Assembly (NCBI GenBank): GCA_015680685.1
Contig: MNCI01005867.1
Coordinates: 613,782-677,781, forward strand
DNA length: 64,000 bases
From: Gnetum montanum
Lineage: Eukaryota > Streptophyta > Gnetopsida > Gnetales > Gnetaceae
Direction: 5' to 3'
Program-made: the position numbers and the translations under genes
In this document: one piece after another, positions 24,503 through 36,404 of the stretch
How positions within the stretch are numbered: position 1 is the stretch's first letter
Layout: each line of letters opens with the position of its first letter
The notes under the pieces: model-generated
What the model was told of the DNA's origin: nothing
Seen by the model: only the letters and a program-made list of their open reading frames with translations
Database searches by the model: none

Positions 24503-24519
24503 CCCTAGCAATGGTGCCA
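24503..24519 (-). other. Primer binding site of element 2 (tRNA-Asp type)
   Basis: The minus strand reads TGGCACCATTGCTAGGG, one base after the 5' LTR. It differs from the plant tRNA-Asp complement TGGCGCCGTTGCCGGGG (from memory) by transitions only, mostly at CpG sites. Confidence 0.75.
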
Positions 24520-24520
24520 A

Positions 24521-25388
24521 TGATGAGTGGTGAGGTACCCCTACACTCAACCATACCAATACGAGCGTTTCACGCACGATCCGATTGAACTCCGCAGACA
24601 GGCTAGTTGTGGTATCTAGATAGTTACTCGTTGATCGCAGTTCACTATCTTCCCACCTGGACTAGTATTTGCTTTGTCACATATGGTTTAGTCCAGGGTG
24701 AGGTGTATGATGCAGTCCTAAACTAGTGCTACTCCTAGAGGCAATGGAAAATAACTTGTTAAGCTAAGAGAAAAAGGATGAATAGAGTCTAAGCTAGCCT
24801 AACTGCAATGAGCATCCATCCCTTAATCATCCGTACACATCTTGGACCTCGTGTACTATTGCTGGGATTACCAAGCACATGTCCTAGGTACGCTACTAGG
24901 ATACCAAGTAGTCACACTTAAATGCTCATGATTAAGTCGTACCCATTTCGTGTTTACTAACAGGGATAGGAGAGGAAGGTAGAGAGAGATTAAATATGAA
25001 AGCAATAAATAACAGTTAAATAATTAAACTAAGTGAATTCTACAATGATGAAGTAATCTCGATCTTTATTTTTGGTCATGTGCATGTCCAAGTACATCAC
25101 AGTCAAATGAAGGTGTCAGACAATTACAATCATCACACTACGGGCATGCACTAGGGAAAAAGGGTTGAGAAGAACTAAAAATAAAAGCTAACTTCTAAAA
25201 TGAACTACTGACTAACTCTAAAAACTGACTCCCAACTCCTTGCACCTACATGTGTATTTATAGGCCTGCACAAGAGTCATGATATCGTGCATCCGATATC
25301 ACTAGCCAAGCCGTGATATCGCGTACCCAATATCGCATACACGATATCACAAGTCCGACATCGGAGCCTAATGAATCACGATTCATCA
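24521..25388 (-). repeat. 5' LTR of element 2
   Basis: Partner of 9308-10175, same length. It carries the GATATC array (about 25272-25372), a CCTATAAATACA box on the minus strand at about 25255-25266, and ends TTCATCA next to ATGTC. Confidence 0.92.
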
Positions 25389-25393
25389 ATGTC
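25389..25393. other. Right target site duplication of element 2 (ATGTC)
   Basis: An exact repeat of 9303-9307. Confidence 0.9.
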
Positions 25394-26804
25394 AAATGCT
25401 TGCAAAATAACGAGCCATCTTATCATCCTGGGACTAATTGCTAGTTTGTTCATGAGAAATTGGATGGCACTGTGATCAATATGAACATAAATTTAGTATC
25501 TAATCACATAATATCTAACCTTTTCAAGTGTGTACACCATGACCATTAGCTCCTTTTCTATTATGGTGTAGTTCAGTTGTGCTCCAGTGATGCTTCTACT
25601 AGCACAGTGTATATAATTGAAAGCATCAATCATATACTGCACCAAGCATATAATTGAAAGCATCGATCATGATGTGAAAAGGCCTAGACCACTCTAGAGC
25701 TTGAAGGATTGGTGTCTCGACTAGTTTCTATTTTAGAGCTTCAAACGCCTTCTCACATGACTCTATCCATTCGAAGGATGCATCCTTCTTAGTGAGTTTC
25801 ACAAACAGTTTTTCTATCTTTGAAAAACTTTCTATAAATCTTCTATAATATCCTATGTGGTCCAAGAATGATCATACATATTTTAATGTTCGTGATCTTT
25901 GAGTGATATTTTGTATGATTCAAATCTTTTTAGGATCTACCTCTATGCCTTTCTTAGAGACTTTATGTCCCAACACTATGCCATCCTGAACCATGAGGTG
26001 GCTTTTCTAACAATTAAGCTTGAGATTGGTTTCCACACATCTCTTCAGTGCCTGCTCCAACTGATCGAGTGCTTGCTTGAAATTGAGCCCGTATGTCAAA
26101 AAATCATCCATAAATACTTCAACACCATTTTCACTCTATTTCTATAAGATACTAAGCACAAGTCATTGGAACATAGCAGACACATTGCAAAGACCACATG
26201 GCATCTACTTGTAGGCACATGTTTCCCATGGATTGGTGAACATTATTTTTTCCTGGTCTTCAGGTGCAATGCGGATCTAATTGTATTTGTTGTATTCATT
26301 TAGAAAAATGTACTATTCATGTCCTATGATGGTGTCTAGGACTTGACTAAAAAATGGTAGAGGGAAGTGATCCTTAAAGGTAGCAAAGTTCAACATTCAG
26401 AAATCAATGCACACTCGCCACTTGCCCCCCTTCTTTGGAACAATCACTAAGGGACTGACCCATTCACTATCTATAACAGGATAGATGAATCCTATCTTTA
26501 GCCATTTCTCTAACTCTTACTTGACTATTTCTTTTAATTTAGGATTGAACCTCTATTGAGGTTAGCATCATGATTTGACTACAGAATTAGTATATATCCA
26601 ATGTTGACAAATTCTTAGATCAATTCCCATGATCTCATCATAAGACCACACAAATGTTGTAGGCCATCTATTAATCACTTTCAATAAATTTTGCTTTTGT
26701 TTTTCTTTTAGGTTGGTATTGATTATTACTGGCCTTTTGTTATTTAGGAAAGAATATTCTAGTTTTGCTAATAGGGCCTTTAATTCTAGTGGTTCTGGCT
26801 CCAT
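25394..26804 (-). pseudogene. Element 1 reverse transcriptase and RNase H start
   Basis: From 26804 leftwards: LEYSFLNNKRPVIINTNLKE, then SYDEIMGIDLRICQHWIY, GGKWRVCIDF, FKDHFPLPF and the catalytic block VEVFMDDFLTYG near 26120-26090, in which the Asp pair is intact. RNase H follows from about 25660 (INYTIIEKELMVMV type) and is cut at 25394 by element 2; its end is at 9302-9150. About a dozen stops and shifts are scattered through it. A short local duplication (aagcat.ataattgaaagcat, about 25610-25670) lies inside RNase H. Confidence 0.85.
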
Positions 26805-26989
26805 GGTGTATGGGATCTATAGTTGTCCCCATTTTGTCTCTTCTTCTTGACTCATTTATGGGTAGGAGTGTCTTTTTCTTAATTGTTCTAACTTATCAGC
26901 TTCTTTAATGTAGGCACTAATAATTTGTTCTACTAGTTCCATGTACTTCTGTGATTGAGTTTCTTTATCTGTGACCAGTCACTAGATGC

Positions 26990-27590
26990 TTTCTTGTTGT
27001 GTGGGTGCTTCATGTAGACATTTTTGCATACATATTTCTTCTACACATTTATTGCATGCCCTAGTATCTTCTCATTTGATAGCCCATATTCTTCGCTCAC
27101 AATTACATCCATTATTGTTGTATGTGATACATGGAATTCTACATTTTTGTATAAACCAGCTTTATCTTCCTTGGAAATCTTCAAGAACAAGTCACGAATC
27201 CCAAGCTTAGCATCGATAGTGCTAAGCCAAGTTCTTTCCCTAGTAATTGGAAATTCTCCCTTATTTTTACTGACATGGATTACCAAAAAATCTACAAGGT
27301 AAAACCAACTACTAATGGTTGTAATCACATCATCCACTTACCCTAGTGGAACTATGATTGACTGGTCTACAAGCTCTAACCGAATATTACTCTTCTTTAA
27401 CGATGGTAGATTCCAGGCCTGATACATGTATTGTGAGATCAAGTTTATACCTGTCTCTAAATCAAGTAGAGCCTTGCATGATTTCTGTCTTGCTATCTAA
27501 AGGTAAACTAAGGAACTTCTTGGATCAATTCACTTTTATGGAAGGGTTCCTACCTTTATCCAATGAGTGATTGTTTGAGTAAGCATGACA
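26990..27590 (-). pseudogene. Element 1 protease
   Basis: Right to left: KALLDLETGINLIS at about 27480-27440, where the retropepsin Asp is present but the Gly is Glu. Then DDVITTISSWFYLVDFLVIH and TRERTWLSTIDAKLGIRDLF (27337-27170) form the flap and C-terminal part. It matches the element 4 protease closely. It would process gag-pol. Confidence 0.75.
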
Positions 27591-27599
27591 GTCGTGAAA

Positions 27600-29080
27600 T
27601 TTGGGTTTGACAAAGATGAAAGCTTGTTGTGTTGAGGAGGATTAGATGTAGATGGGGTGGAAGTAGACATGTTCCCCATCTGTCGAACCTTTTTAGGGCT
27701 CATTCAGAAGAACGATCATTTCTTGGGTTGTGATTCGCATGTGATCACCTCCTCTTACTTGTAATTGACCTTGTACTTTTCTGCTATGGTTGTGATGATA
27801 GTTCCCCCTACATGACAGGAGATGACACTAGTGGTAAAGGATTTAGATGTTGATTTGAAGAACCAGCTGTCGATGGATGCATGTACGAGTTTGGATTTGT
27901 CCTTGGCAGCGTTGGTCTATGGTACTTTGTTAGATAGTATTGTGGAGTTTGGAGGTGGTGGCATGGCCCATGATTGGGATTGTTGCCACTACTAATAGTA
28001 CTACTCTTGTGGTTGTGACAAACCTCTACTACGATAGTATGTTGGTTGGAAGTTTTGCGTATAGTTACCTTATGGATAAGGTAACCATTTGGGCATCTAT
28101 TTCTTAACAAATTTGGAATTACATGCATATGCCCTTGTTTCCTATAAGTGTGCCATTATGGGACAACATTCCTTGGGATGTTCTTACTGGCACACAACAC
28201 ATCCTTTCTCTTCTTCAGAACTTGTGTTCAAACACCAAGCCACTGAAGCTACTTCGTCCTTTAATCCAAAATCTCTCTTCTTTTTCTTATCTTTGCCTTT
28301 GGCAAGTGCTTACTATGTTCTCTCTTTCACAATCTTCAATGTTGTTGCAAATTTTTCATGAATTGAGTCCCACATTTTCTCTACCTTTGCAGTTATGTTA
28401 GTTACAGATTTTTGAATTGGTAAAGTCTTTTGTTGAATTACCTAATCTAACGTTTCTTCCTCCTGTGTGTCACAAACTTGTGCATCTTTTTTCTTGATGG
28501 AAGGGTCTCTATTATATTCTTCCACTAATTCCCTCTTTCTTAACTCACCTTCTTACTTCGCCACTTGGTCAACCAGTGTTTGGATTTGATGGAAAATCAT
28601 TTCAAATAATCAGTCAAGGATCTCTCTAGTTTTGTTCCGTAACCCATCTACAATGTGTCTTAGCTGTTCCTGTTGTGAGAATCCATAGCCTAGACATCTA
28701 TGCAATAGTGAACAATACTTATCCATTCCTGCATCAAGGGTTGCATGAGGTCCTTGGTTCCATCCTTGGATTTTTTTCCTCAAATTGGAAACTTGTGAGT
28801 AGGTTTGATATTTTTCATTGAAGATATTGAGCATGGTACTCCAACTTCTAATCGATTCAGGTTCAAGTGATCTGTACTAGCTCTCAACCTCTTTCACAAG
28901 TATTCGTGACAACAAATTAAACTTCTACTAATCACTTTCAATGTTTTGTAGGGTGTAGGCATCATGGAATGTTTGAAGGTGGTGTTGTGGATTAGCGTTA
29001 TAACCACCCTCAAATCTTAGCCTTTTATTCATATCAAACCACTTGCTACAATTTTCCCTCACATGCCTAGTTGGTATATG
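27600..29080 (-). pseudogene. Element 1 gag, C-terminal part
   Basis: It continues the gag of 43049-42271 after the element 4 insertion. NANPQHHLQTFHDAYTLQNI (about 29010-28950) and LRKKIQGWNQGPHATLDAGM (28770-28720) are gag-core blocks shared with element 2. A decayed knuckle region and a Pro/Asn/His-rich tail follow (28128-27808). Stops and frameshifts are present. Confidence 0.78.
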
Positions 29081-29085
29081 TATAG
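29081..29085. other. Left target site duplication of element 4 (TATAG)
   Basis: TATAG here and CATAG at 42266-42270, one C/T difference. Both lie in element 1 gag. Confidence 0.75.
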
Positions 29086-29934
29086 TGATGAGCGACAAGG
29101 TACCCCTACGCCCAACCATACGAATCACGAAGTGTTCACATTCAACTTAGTCAAATTCTGTGGACTTTGTAATTTCCAGTGCACTAGTACTTTAGGAAGT
29201 GAATTTAGCCTTAAGGTCAATCGTTGTCCTCCCAATTACACTTGTGATGTACATTGGTATGGTTAAGTGTAACTGAGGCATCTGATTTTTATCATTTTGT
29301 ATTTTATATTTTGGGTGCTCAAAATGTAGGTAAAAGGAATTTGATTAACTAATCTAAATTAATTAATTAACTACCATTTAACTAATCCTAACATAAGTAT
29401 CCATTTCCACTTTCCATACATGTCCTATACCCATGTATATGCTACTAAGTGACCAAGTGCTACGCTATTGGGTGTACTAAGCAATAATGCTATTGGGATT
29501 ACCAAGTGAATATGTGTTACGCTCAAAGCAATCGTACTTATGTGTGTAATCTACCTCGCTTAATTGTCTCATAAACGTAATAATTGGAAAATATTTAATA
29601 GCTAATTGAAAACATTTAATAAATAATTGGGAATAGTAAATGCATAAATAAAATAACTAATCTATCCAAAGTGCTGCAAGGTTTATTAGAAAGATCATCT
29701 TTATTGCCGCACACACTATCGTGCTTAGGTACAACAATGATCGAATAAAGATCCATACACTCAATGACTCCTGTTGTGGGCACTCGAGGAAAAAATTCTA
29801 ACTTTCGAATAGAAAAAATGCAAGAGCTTCACTACTACTAAAATTTGGATTGTCATACATGCCGCTAGTAGGCATGTATTTATAGGTGACAAACAAACAC
29901 TATGTCGATAAGGCCTCATCAACGTAGCCAACCC
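29086..29934 (-). repeat. 3' LTR of element 4
   Basis: It matches 41355-42265 from TGATGAGCGACAAGG onward. It is shorter near its right end: one copy of the 'gaggcctc' palindrome unit and the final 'aacgactcatca' plus the polypurine tract are missing, as judged against elements 1 and 2. Confidence 0.88.
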
Positions 29935-30176
29935 AAAACTGAATGAAAATTCATCCTCGAGTTCTTTTACAAAATTGGGAAGATATGAGATTATTGATTA
30001 ACTTTTCTTCAATAAAACAAACTTGACTAACTTGACAAAAAATGGAGTGCCTGGGTGTATGGATCAACACATTACAAAAAATGGTGGTGTTCAGGACACA
30101 AAATTGAACACTGTGATACAACTTTTCAAAAATTGAACAATAGGTTCCTTGACAATGTGAACCTTGTTGGAGAAGA

Positions 30177-33004
30177 TCATATAATCCTAGGTGGTGGTGG
30201 TTCCTGAGGCTCTGAGGGACCTTCCCGGATTCACGCATTGGCAGTGGTTGAGGTGGCTATGGTTATCCTGCTACTACCACAACTTCAGGTGGGAGGTGGA
30301 AAGCATCTAACAGTGCTTTCATTTTTTCCTCCTTACTCCTAAGATCATGCACCGTCCATGTAGCTTCCCCAATGTGGGTTGGAACAGGCACATCCCAAGG
30401 ACACGGGATTGTTGGAAACAACTCCTTAGCATTACAAAACCAAACAGAAAATTATTTGTGTTCAATGTCAAATGCTCTCACTATGTTCTTCAACTCCTAG
30501 TAATCATTCATCCTTCTAGCTAGGTCCTCAATGATAGATCATTGATCTATGAATCATTCTTTGAGAACTTTGAGTTCAGTGTTAGCAGTCTCAAGTTTTT
30601 GCTTAGTATCCTTGTGATGTTTGAAGTCAGCCTCATATAATAGATACGAGCTAGCCACTTGTTTCTCCAATTCCGACCATAGCCATTCGACTGCCAACAT
30701 TGCTAGGTTTGCATAACAAAGATTGGTCAACTCCATATACTCTATCATTTCTTCAATCTACAACTCTTTCAAGCGGATCTCCACTTTGTTGTAGGTGTCA
30801 ATCCCATCAAGGATGGGTTTCCACATCTCTCTTCCTTGCTAAAGTTGTTGAACAGCTTCATTCACTTTCGCCTTTGCCATCTAGATTTGTTTTTCATTAA
30901 TTTCCTTTTGCAAGCCAACCTGGTCTTTGTAGTTATTTTTCACTTTTTCAAACTTGAGAGCTTCGTTCTTCCAAGTGGTAATTTCGATGGCAAACTTTTG
31001 TCGCAAGGTGTGTACCTCCTCCATTAACAGATTGTAATTCTTTACGACCTTAGTTCAATGTTGACTTTGTCAAGCTGCTCCTGCTGTTAATGAATGAATT
31101 CTTGCATTCTATCTCTCTGAGCATCAACATTTCACGAGCAATGATTTTGCACAATCAATGCTTCATTTTCTTGATGCATCTAATTCAAGTTTTTTTTTGA
31201 TTAAGTGTGTTTCAGCTTCTACCACAGACTGTTTGAAGATAGCCATTACTACTTCCTCCTCAGCCTTTTGAAATCATTCTTGAAGCTATTTGATAACTTC
31301 ATCTCTTGTCGTTGCTAGGTTGAGGATTACTTGTTCTATAAGTCAAACACTAAGTTCAACAACCTTCATGACCAAGCATTGATTTTGCTCCTGGGTCATT
31401 TCTAGTTGCCCCTCCAAAATGATGCATTTGCCCCTTGCATTCAGCAACTCTAACTAGGTTGTAGTGATGTTCTCCGAAAGATCAAAGATGTCTGGAGTCA
31501 ATTGCTCAGTTCCTACCAATCGTTCCAAAAATTTTTCATGTTGAGTTACATCTAACTTCTTGCTTACCATGCCCGTGGACATCTGCACATCTTGGAGTGA
31601 AGATATGTTTGGTACAGATGTCGTGGGTGCATTTAGTGATTTAGCTACATGGTTAGCTACAACTTCTACCGCTATCTCCTGCCCTTGGTATTGCATCACC
31701 AAAAAAATTGCCTCTTCACCTTTCTCCAACCTCACCAACAAAGTGGTGACATTCCCAGAGATTTCTAGAAATAGATGATGTGTTGCTAATGACACATCAC
31801 CTCTTGAGTGTTGGGATCTGACCTCAAAGGTAGCTATGTTCTTTGGGTAGAGAAAATGGAACCACCCCTCTCCATCTAGCTAATTGTTCAAGCCACCTCA
31901 TTAAGATAACTCATTGTTGGCCAATACACAAATGGATCTACCCCACTTGTTCTTGGTTACTGCTCTTGTTCGCTCAAGTGTTGTTCTTGGATTTTCCATA
32001 GATGTTCAAGAGTTGCGTGGGCCTTTGATGTGGTATCCTGAGTAGGTGGCGATGGTGGCAACAACTCCTCTTCTTGAGTGATGGTGTCTTATCTTTCATG
32101 ATTTGTGCCCACAAGGCCAAGGGAGAATGCCTAAGAGTATCATTAGAATAGCAAATGATGTTTTCCCTTTTGCAAAGTTTTCTGATAAGGCACAGAAAGG
32201 GCAAGGTCTTCCTTCCACATTCATTCTCCTTTAAATGCTTCTTGATCTCCAAATAAATCAACTGTGGAAGGTTAACGGAAAATTTCCCACTTAGAGTGAT
32301 GCATGCTTGAGCGAAGAAAGCAATCACCTTGCTTAGCCTCACTGTAATCTTGAAATAAATCTACTCTGCCATTGTAAGTGCATCATACTCCTTATAGTCC
32401 ACCCTGTAGCATTGTTGGGTCCACTCCCTTTTACCTCAAGATCACCTTTTGTTGATATCTCTGCCAACTGTGTTCCAATGTTTGGCAACCCTAGTGCTTG
32501 TGCGATGGCCTCTACCGAGTAGGACACTTGAATATCCTTGATTTTTATAACAAACCTTGGCCTTCAGCAATTCCAGAAGAGATAAGTCTCTCCCATATGC
32601 CACTCCCCATTGGATGTGATGACTAGCCACATGAGAGAGGCTTGCAATTGTGTCTTGACATCCTCTAGAGCTTTCTCCAAAAATGGCCCCAAGTTTATCT
32701 TTTGAAGAACTAATCTTTGAATCTCTCGAGACTTGATGATGTCTAGGCAGGCTTGAGTCAGAGTGACCTCAAGCCTTGGCATAGGTCAAGGCACTTCTCC
32801 TCGTTGGGATTATTTTGTAGGCACTTCTTCTTCTAGAATCTATCAAACAAATTCCACTTCAGGCTCCTCACAAAGAGGTCCCATTACATGGGTTGCCTCT
32901 TGTTGTTCTTAGCCTTGTTCCTACTGGCCCCTTCTAGCTCTAGGTCGTTTCTCCCATGGTTGTGAGGATTCTCCTTCCAGCAAACATTTTTGTTTGGGTG
33001 CCAT
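30177..33004 (-). pseudogene. Element 4 accessory ORF
   Basis: It starts Met-Ala-Pro-Lys at 33004 with the family's Ser-Gln and Arg-rich pattern. An N-terminal domain follows: KINLGPFLEKALEDVKTQLQ, then GEWHMGETYLFW (32782-32564), and LPFLCLIRKLCKRENIICYS near 32210-32150. The middle block (31795-31454) has SGNVTTLLVRLEKGEEAIFL, again shared with element 2. The C-terminal half is coiled-coil-like (ELEKQVASSYLLYEADFKHH, about 30690-30630) and ends with ELFPTIPCPWDVPVPTHIGE (about 30440-30380) and a Pro-rich tail to the stop at 30177. Function unknown; a structural or regulatory role is more likely than an enzyme because no catalytic motif is visible (inference). Confidence 0.82.
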
Positions 33005-35094
33005 CTGTACTCACAATAGAATCATGGATTAGTAATCATTGTGTAATCTTAAAACAATTAGAATACCTTAACTCTTAAGGGTAGTTACACTTAGCTAAGT
33101 TGTGATTATGGCTAATTTAATTAACTTAATTGTTATTTTTATTTATGCCTTATCATTGATAAATCATCCTAGAGATCGTTGGAATGGTTAACTTGGAAAA
33201 AGTTGATGTTTATATGTGATTAAGGTTACTAACCCTTGGGGGAGTTCAAAAAAATTTTAGAAACTTGCATCAGAAACCTTAAGGTTTTTGGCCCCCACGA
33301 TAAAGATCTTACCTCTAGTAAGTGCAAAATTGAAAAACAGAGTGATTTGGACAAACAATTTGAAAGTTATGGACTCTAGAAGGTTTTGGTCTCTGAAAAA
33401 TTGCAAAAATCCCCATGTGTTATGAGAAAATTGCAAAAAATTCCAAAGTTTCTAGCAGTATATATAGTATTTTTGCACTGCGTCGACGAGGCCTTGTCAA
33501 TGCAACTATTAACCACTGTTGACTTTTGTTGACTTTGGTCAAACTTTCAAACTACAAGAAATTTTTCGATGAAATTACGATCAAATGAAAGCTTAGAAGA
33601 CCAAGAATAGTATGAAATCATGAGAAGAGGGCATTGAATTTCATAAATTTGAAAAAATGAAGAAAAAATAATTTAATCGATGAATGTAATAAAAGATTAA
33701 GGAGTAGTGAGCGGTTTACACAATGGAAAATATGAAATATAGGATTGTAGCAATGTCAAAGGTAAGGAACCTTAACTAATAAAGCCAAAAGCTATGCAAG
33801 TGGGTCCTCCCCATAGCAAGCTCATACCCTTTTTGCCCTTGCATAATCTCAACTAAGGAGTTTGTGGGCCCCATAGTTGATTTAATGATCATGACAAGTT
33901 AAGGACCAACCCAGAAGAATCCACTCAAGAAGCCCAATACGTCAAACTAAGACATAGAGCATAACATAGAACCTGACAATGAGGTGAGTTATGGCAACAT
34001 GGATGGATGATAGAGAAGATGGAATGGAGTTCCAAATTGAGGTCATAAGAAGTCCCTTGTGGAATTGTGGTTAAAATGATCCGAGAAGTTCCATCCTCAG
34101 TCCAGACCAAAGTCATCCGCTTTCAGTGACTTCGCATCCCCACTCAAAGACCAATCCATCCACTCAAGACACAAGAGTGTCCCTGCAAGACAACCACTAT
34201 TTCACAAAGAGGAGAGAGAGGAGTAGGAAGTGAGAGAATGAGAGAGAGGGCCTTAGTTAGAGGGAACCTTCAGGCATAGGTGTATGTCTTTCAAGTTCCA
34301 TAACTAGTGCTTGTAGCCCTTTTATTTGTTCAAGGGATGTGCTTTGAATTCCCATTGTTTTTTTTCTTGTTTTTTTTTTCTTTTTGAAATGGAAACCACA
34401 CCATGCAAGGACTTATTTATGTCCGAGGGGTGTGCTTTAAATTTGCATCATTTTTTATTTTTTTTATTTTGAAATGGGAACCACACCATGCAACAATGTT
34501 ATTTTGACTTTCTTCAGTGGGTGGTATGGAACAGTAAGAAGTTCGCGAAAAACACTCAAGCAAGAAAAGTACAAAGAGTATTGAATCCCCTTGAAGTCAT
34601 GCTCTTTTCAAACCTTTGGATCCTTCCTAATTTCGAAACTACCTAGGTCACTGATTGATTAAAAAGTTTATTTAATGAAAAGGGACCTCAAATTAACAAG
34701 GAAAACCATAGAGTTCATTGGATGGGCGAATGACGTGGACTCACTGCCTGTTCCATGAAAAATAAACCATGTCAAAGTCATCAGACATTAGAATTCAAAA
34801 ATAGAAACTAGACATTGACAATCACACATTAAGCACAAACCATCATTAGTAAACAGCAACAACAACATTGTGTCCCGTGATAATAAAGCAAATTTATTAG
34901 CAAAAATGAGAAAATATCACACTTAATTAAAAGAAACAAAATAAAGCAGAATATATAAAAAAGTGTAAAATAATCAAGAAAGTTAAAGGTACTAAAAATG
35001 GTGTAAAATTAGAAAAAATTGAAAATCAAAAATTTGTAAAATCAAAAACGTGAAAAACAAAAAGGTAGAAAAATTGAGAAGCCATGGTAATTGT
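33005..35094 (-). other. Element 4 spacer between pol and accessory ORF
   Basis: No ORF is supported. Shared blocks with the other spacers are at 33798-33850 ('gcaagtgggtcctccccata') and 34265-34300 ('ccttcaggcataggtgtatg'). It has pyrimidine runs at about 34358-34385. A duplicated block containing 'gaaatgg.aaccacaccatgcaa' occurs at about 34387 and 34470. Confidence 0.55.
33457..33506 (-). promoter_or_regulatory. Promoter-like module before element 4 accessory ORF
   Basis: On the minus strand an imperfect palindrome TTGACAAGGCCTCGTCGACG is followed after about 15 bp by CTATATATAC. The accessory ORF begins about 455 bp downstream. The same palindrome type (GTCGACGAGGCCTCGTCGAC) is found in this element's LTR, and not in elements 1 or 2. 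Confidence 0.5.
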
Positions 35095-36400
35095 CAGCAC
35101 GAATGGCCATCTCCCCCATAATTGAGTTGGAAGGAGGAGATCTGAAAAATAGAACGTGGGTGTCCATCAATTGAGGCGATATCTACACTAGCCTATCTTG
35201 GTTCTAGGAAAGGTTTAATTTGTTGGATATTGACCACCTACTTTTTATTTGGACTATCAAGTTTGTAAGTTATCATAGCCCCAGAGGGAAAGGTTTGATC
35301 AATTATATAAGGTCCCTCCCACAATGTTTGAAATTTTGCCTTTTGAGGTACATGTGTGGGGTTCCAGTAGAGAACCTTATCTCTTGGTTGAAACTTTACT
35401 TTCCTAATACTAAGGTCATGGCATTGCTTGCTGAATGCCTTGTTCACCTCATTCAATGATAAGGCCACTAAGCGATTTTCGTCTAGCACGTTCAGATTGA
35501 TCAATCTTTTTTTCTGTGCTAGACTTAGGTCAAGTTTTAATTCACAGGTCGTTGAGAGTGTACAGAGCTTAGATTGAATTGGGAGCATTGGAAGTTTTCC
35601 GTACACTAACTTGTAGGGAGAATATCCAATAGGAAGTTTCCAAGTTGATCGGTAAGCTCAGAGAGCATCATTAAGTTTTGTGCTCCAATCCTTCTTATAT
35701 TTGCTAAGGGTTCACGTTAATATTTTCGTAATCTCTTGGTTGGTTACCTTTGCTTGACTGTTGGCTTGGGGGTGGTAAGGTGTTGTTAATTTATGTTCTA
35801 CCCCCAAGCATTACATTAATTTTCTAAATGTGGCACCTATGAAATGAGTCCCATTATCATAAATTAATGAACGTGACACCCCAAACCTATTTACAATATG
35901 TTGTATAAATTTGGCAGCAGTGGATGATGTGCAATCTATAACAACTATCGCTTCAACCCATTTTGTGCAATAGTCAACTGCTATTATAATATACACCTTC
36001 CCATTAGACATGGGTGTGATGGGACTCATGAAGTCAACGCCCCATATGTCGAAAGGTTCTAGTGGTTGAATCCACTATTGAGGACCTTCCATACGAGTGG
36101 TCATCCCCCCATCATGTTGACAACATTCACAAGACTTGACAAACTAGTGGACATTCCTAAATATTATAAGCCAATAGTATCCTACCATCGGGATTTTTAT
36201 GGCCATGTGTCTCCCTACATAGTGGCCTCTACAAGGTCCTTCATGAGCATCCTAGAGAACGTGCAATTGATCTTCATCAAGGACATACCAACAGATCAAG
36301 CCATCAGCACACACCTTGTAAAGGTGTCCATTAATTTCCATGAAATATTTGACTCAATGAAGAAATTGTTACTTTTTCCTAAAATCTAAGTCTTGTGCCA
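35095..36400 (-). pseudogene. Element 4 integrase
   Basis: Right to left: a zinc-binding region with HEGPCRGHYVGRH and a Cys-x-x-Cys (about 36240-36110), then WGVDFMSPITPMSNGKVYII, SRSLIYDNGTHFIGATF, and HKLTTPYHPQANSQAKVTNQ. The third catalytic residue, normally Glu, is Lys in this last block. The C-terminal domain is well kept: KVKFQPRDKVLYWNPTHVPQ, then LWEGPYIIDQTFP (35606-35238). Stops occur at several points. Confidence 0.87.
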
Positions 36401-36404
36401 TCTC

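Larger units (their letters stand above)
9308..25388 (-). mobile_element. Element 2: gag plus accessory-ORF retrotransposon lacking pol, nested in element 1
   Basis: It is bounded by two 868-bp LTRs (9308-10175 and 24521-25388) and an exact ATGTC target duplication. Right to left it has 5' LTR, primer site, a whole gag (24388-22140), a spacer, the accessory ORF (20152-10373, interrupted by element 3), a polypurine tract and the 3' LTR. No protease, reverse transcriptase or integrase lies between gag and the spacer. Without element 3 it is about 9.1 kb. Its enzymes must have come from elsewhere, so it was a non-autonomous element that kept two non-enzymatic genes. Confidence 0.9.

Noticed and set aside
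2964-33004. Accessory ORF as a true viral envelope gene
   Set aside because: I see no signal peptide, fusion peptide or clear membrane anchor, so only the position resembles an env gene.
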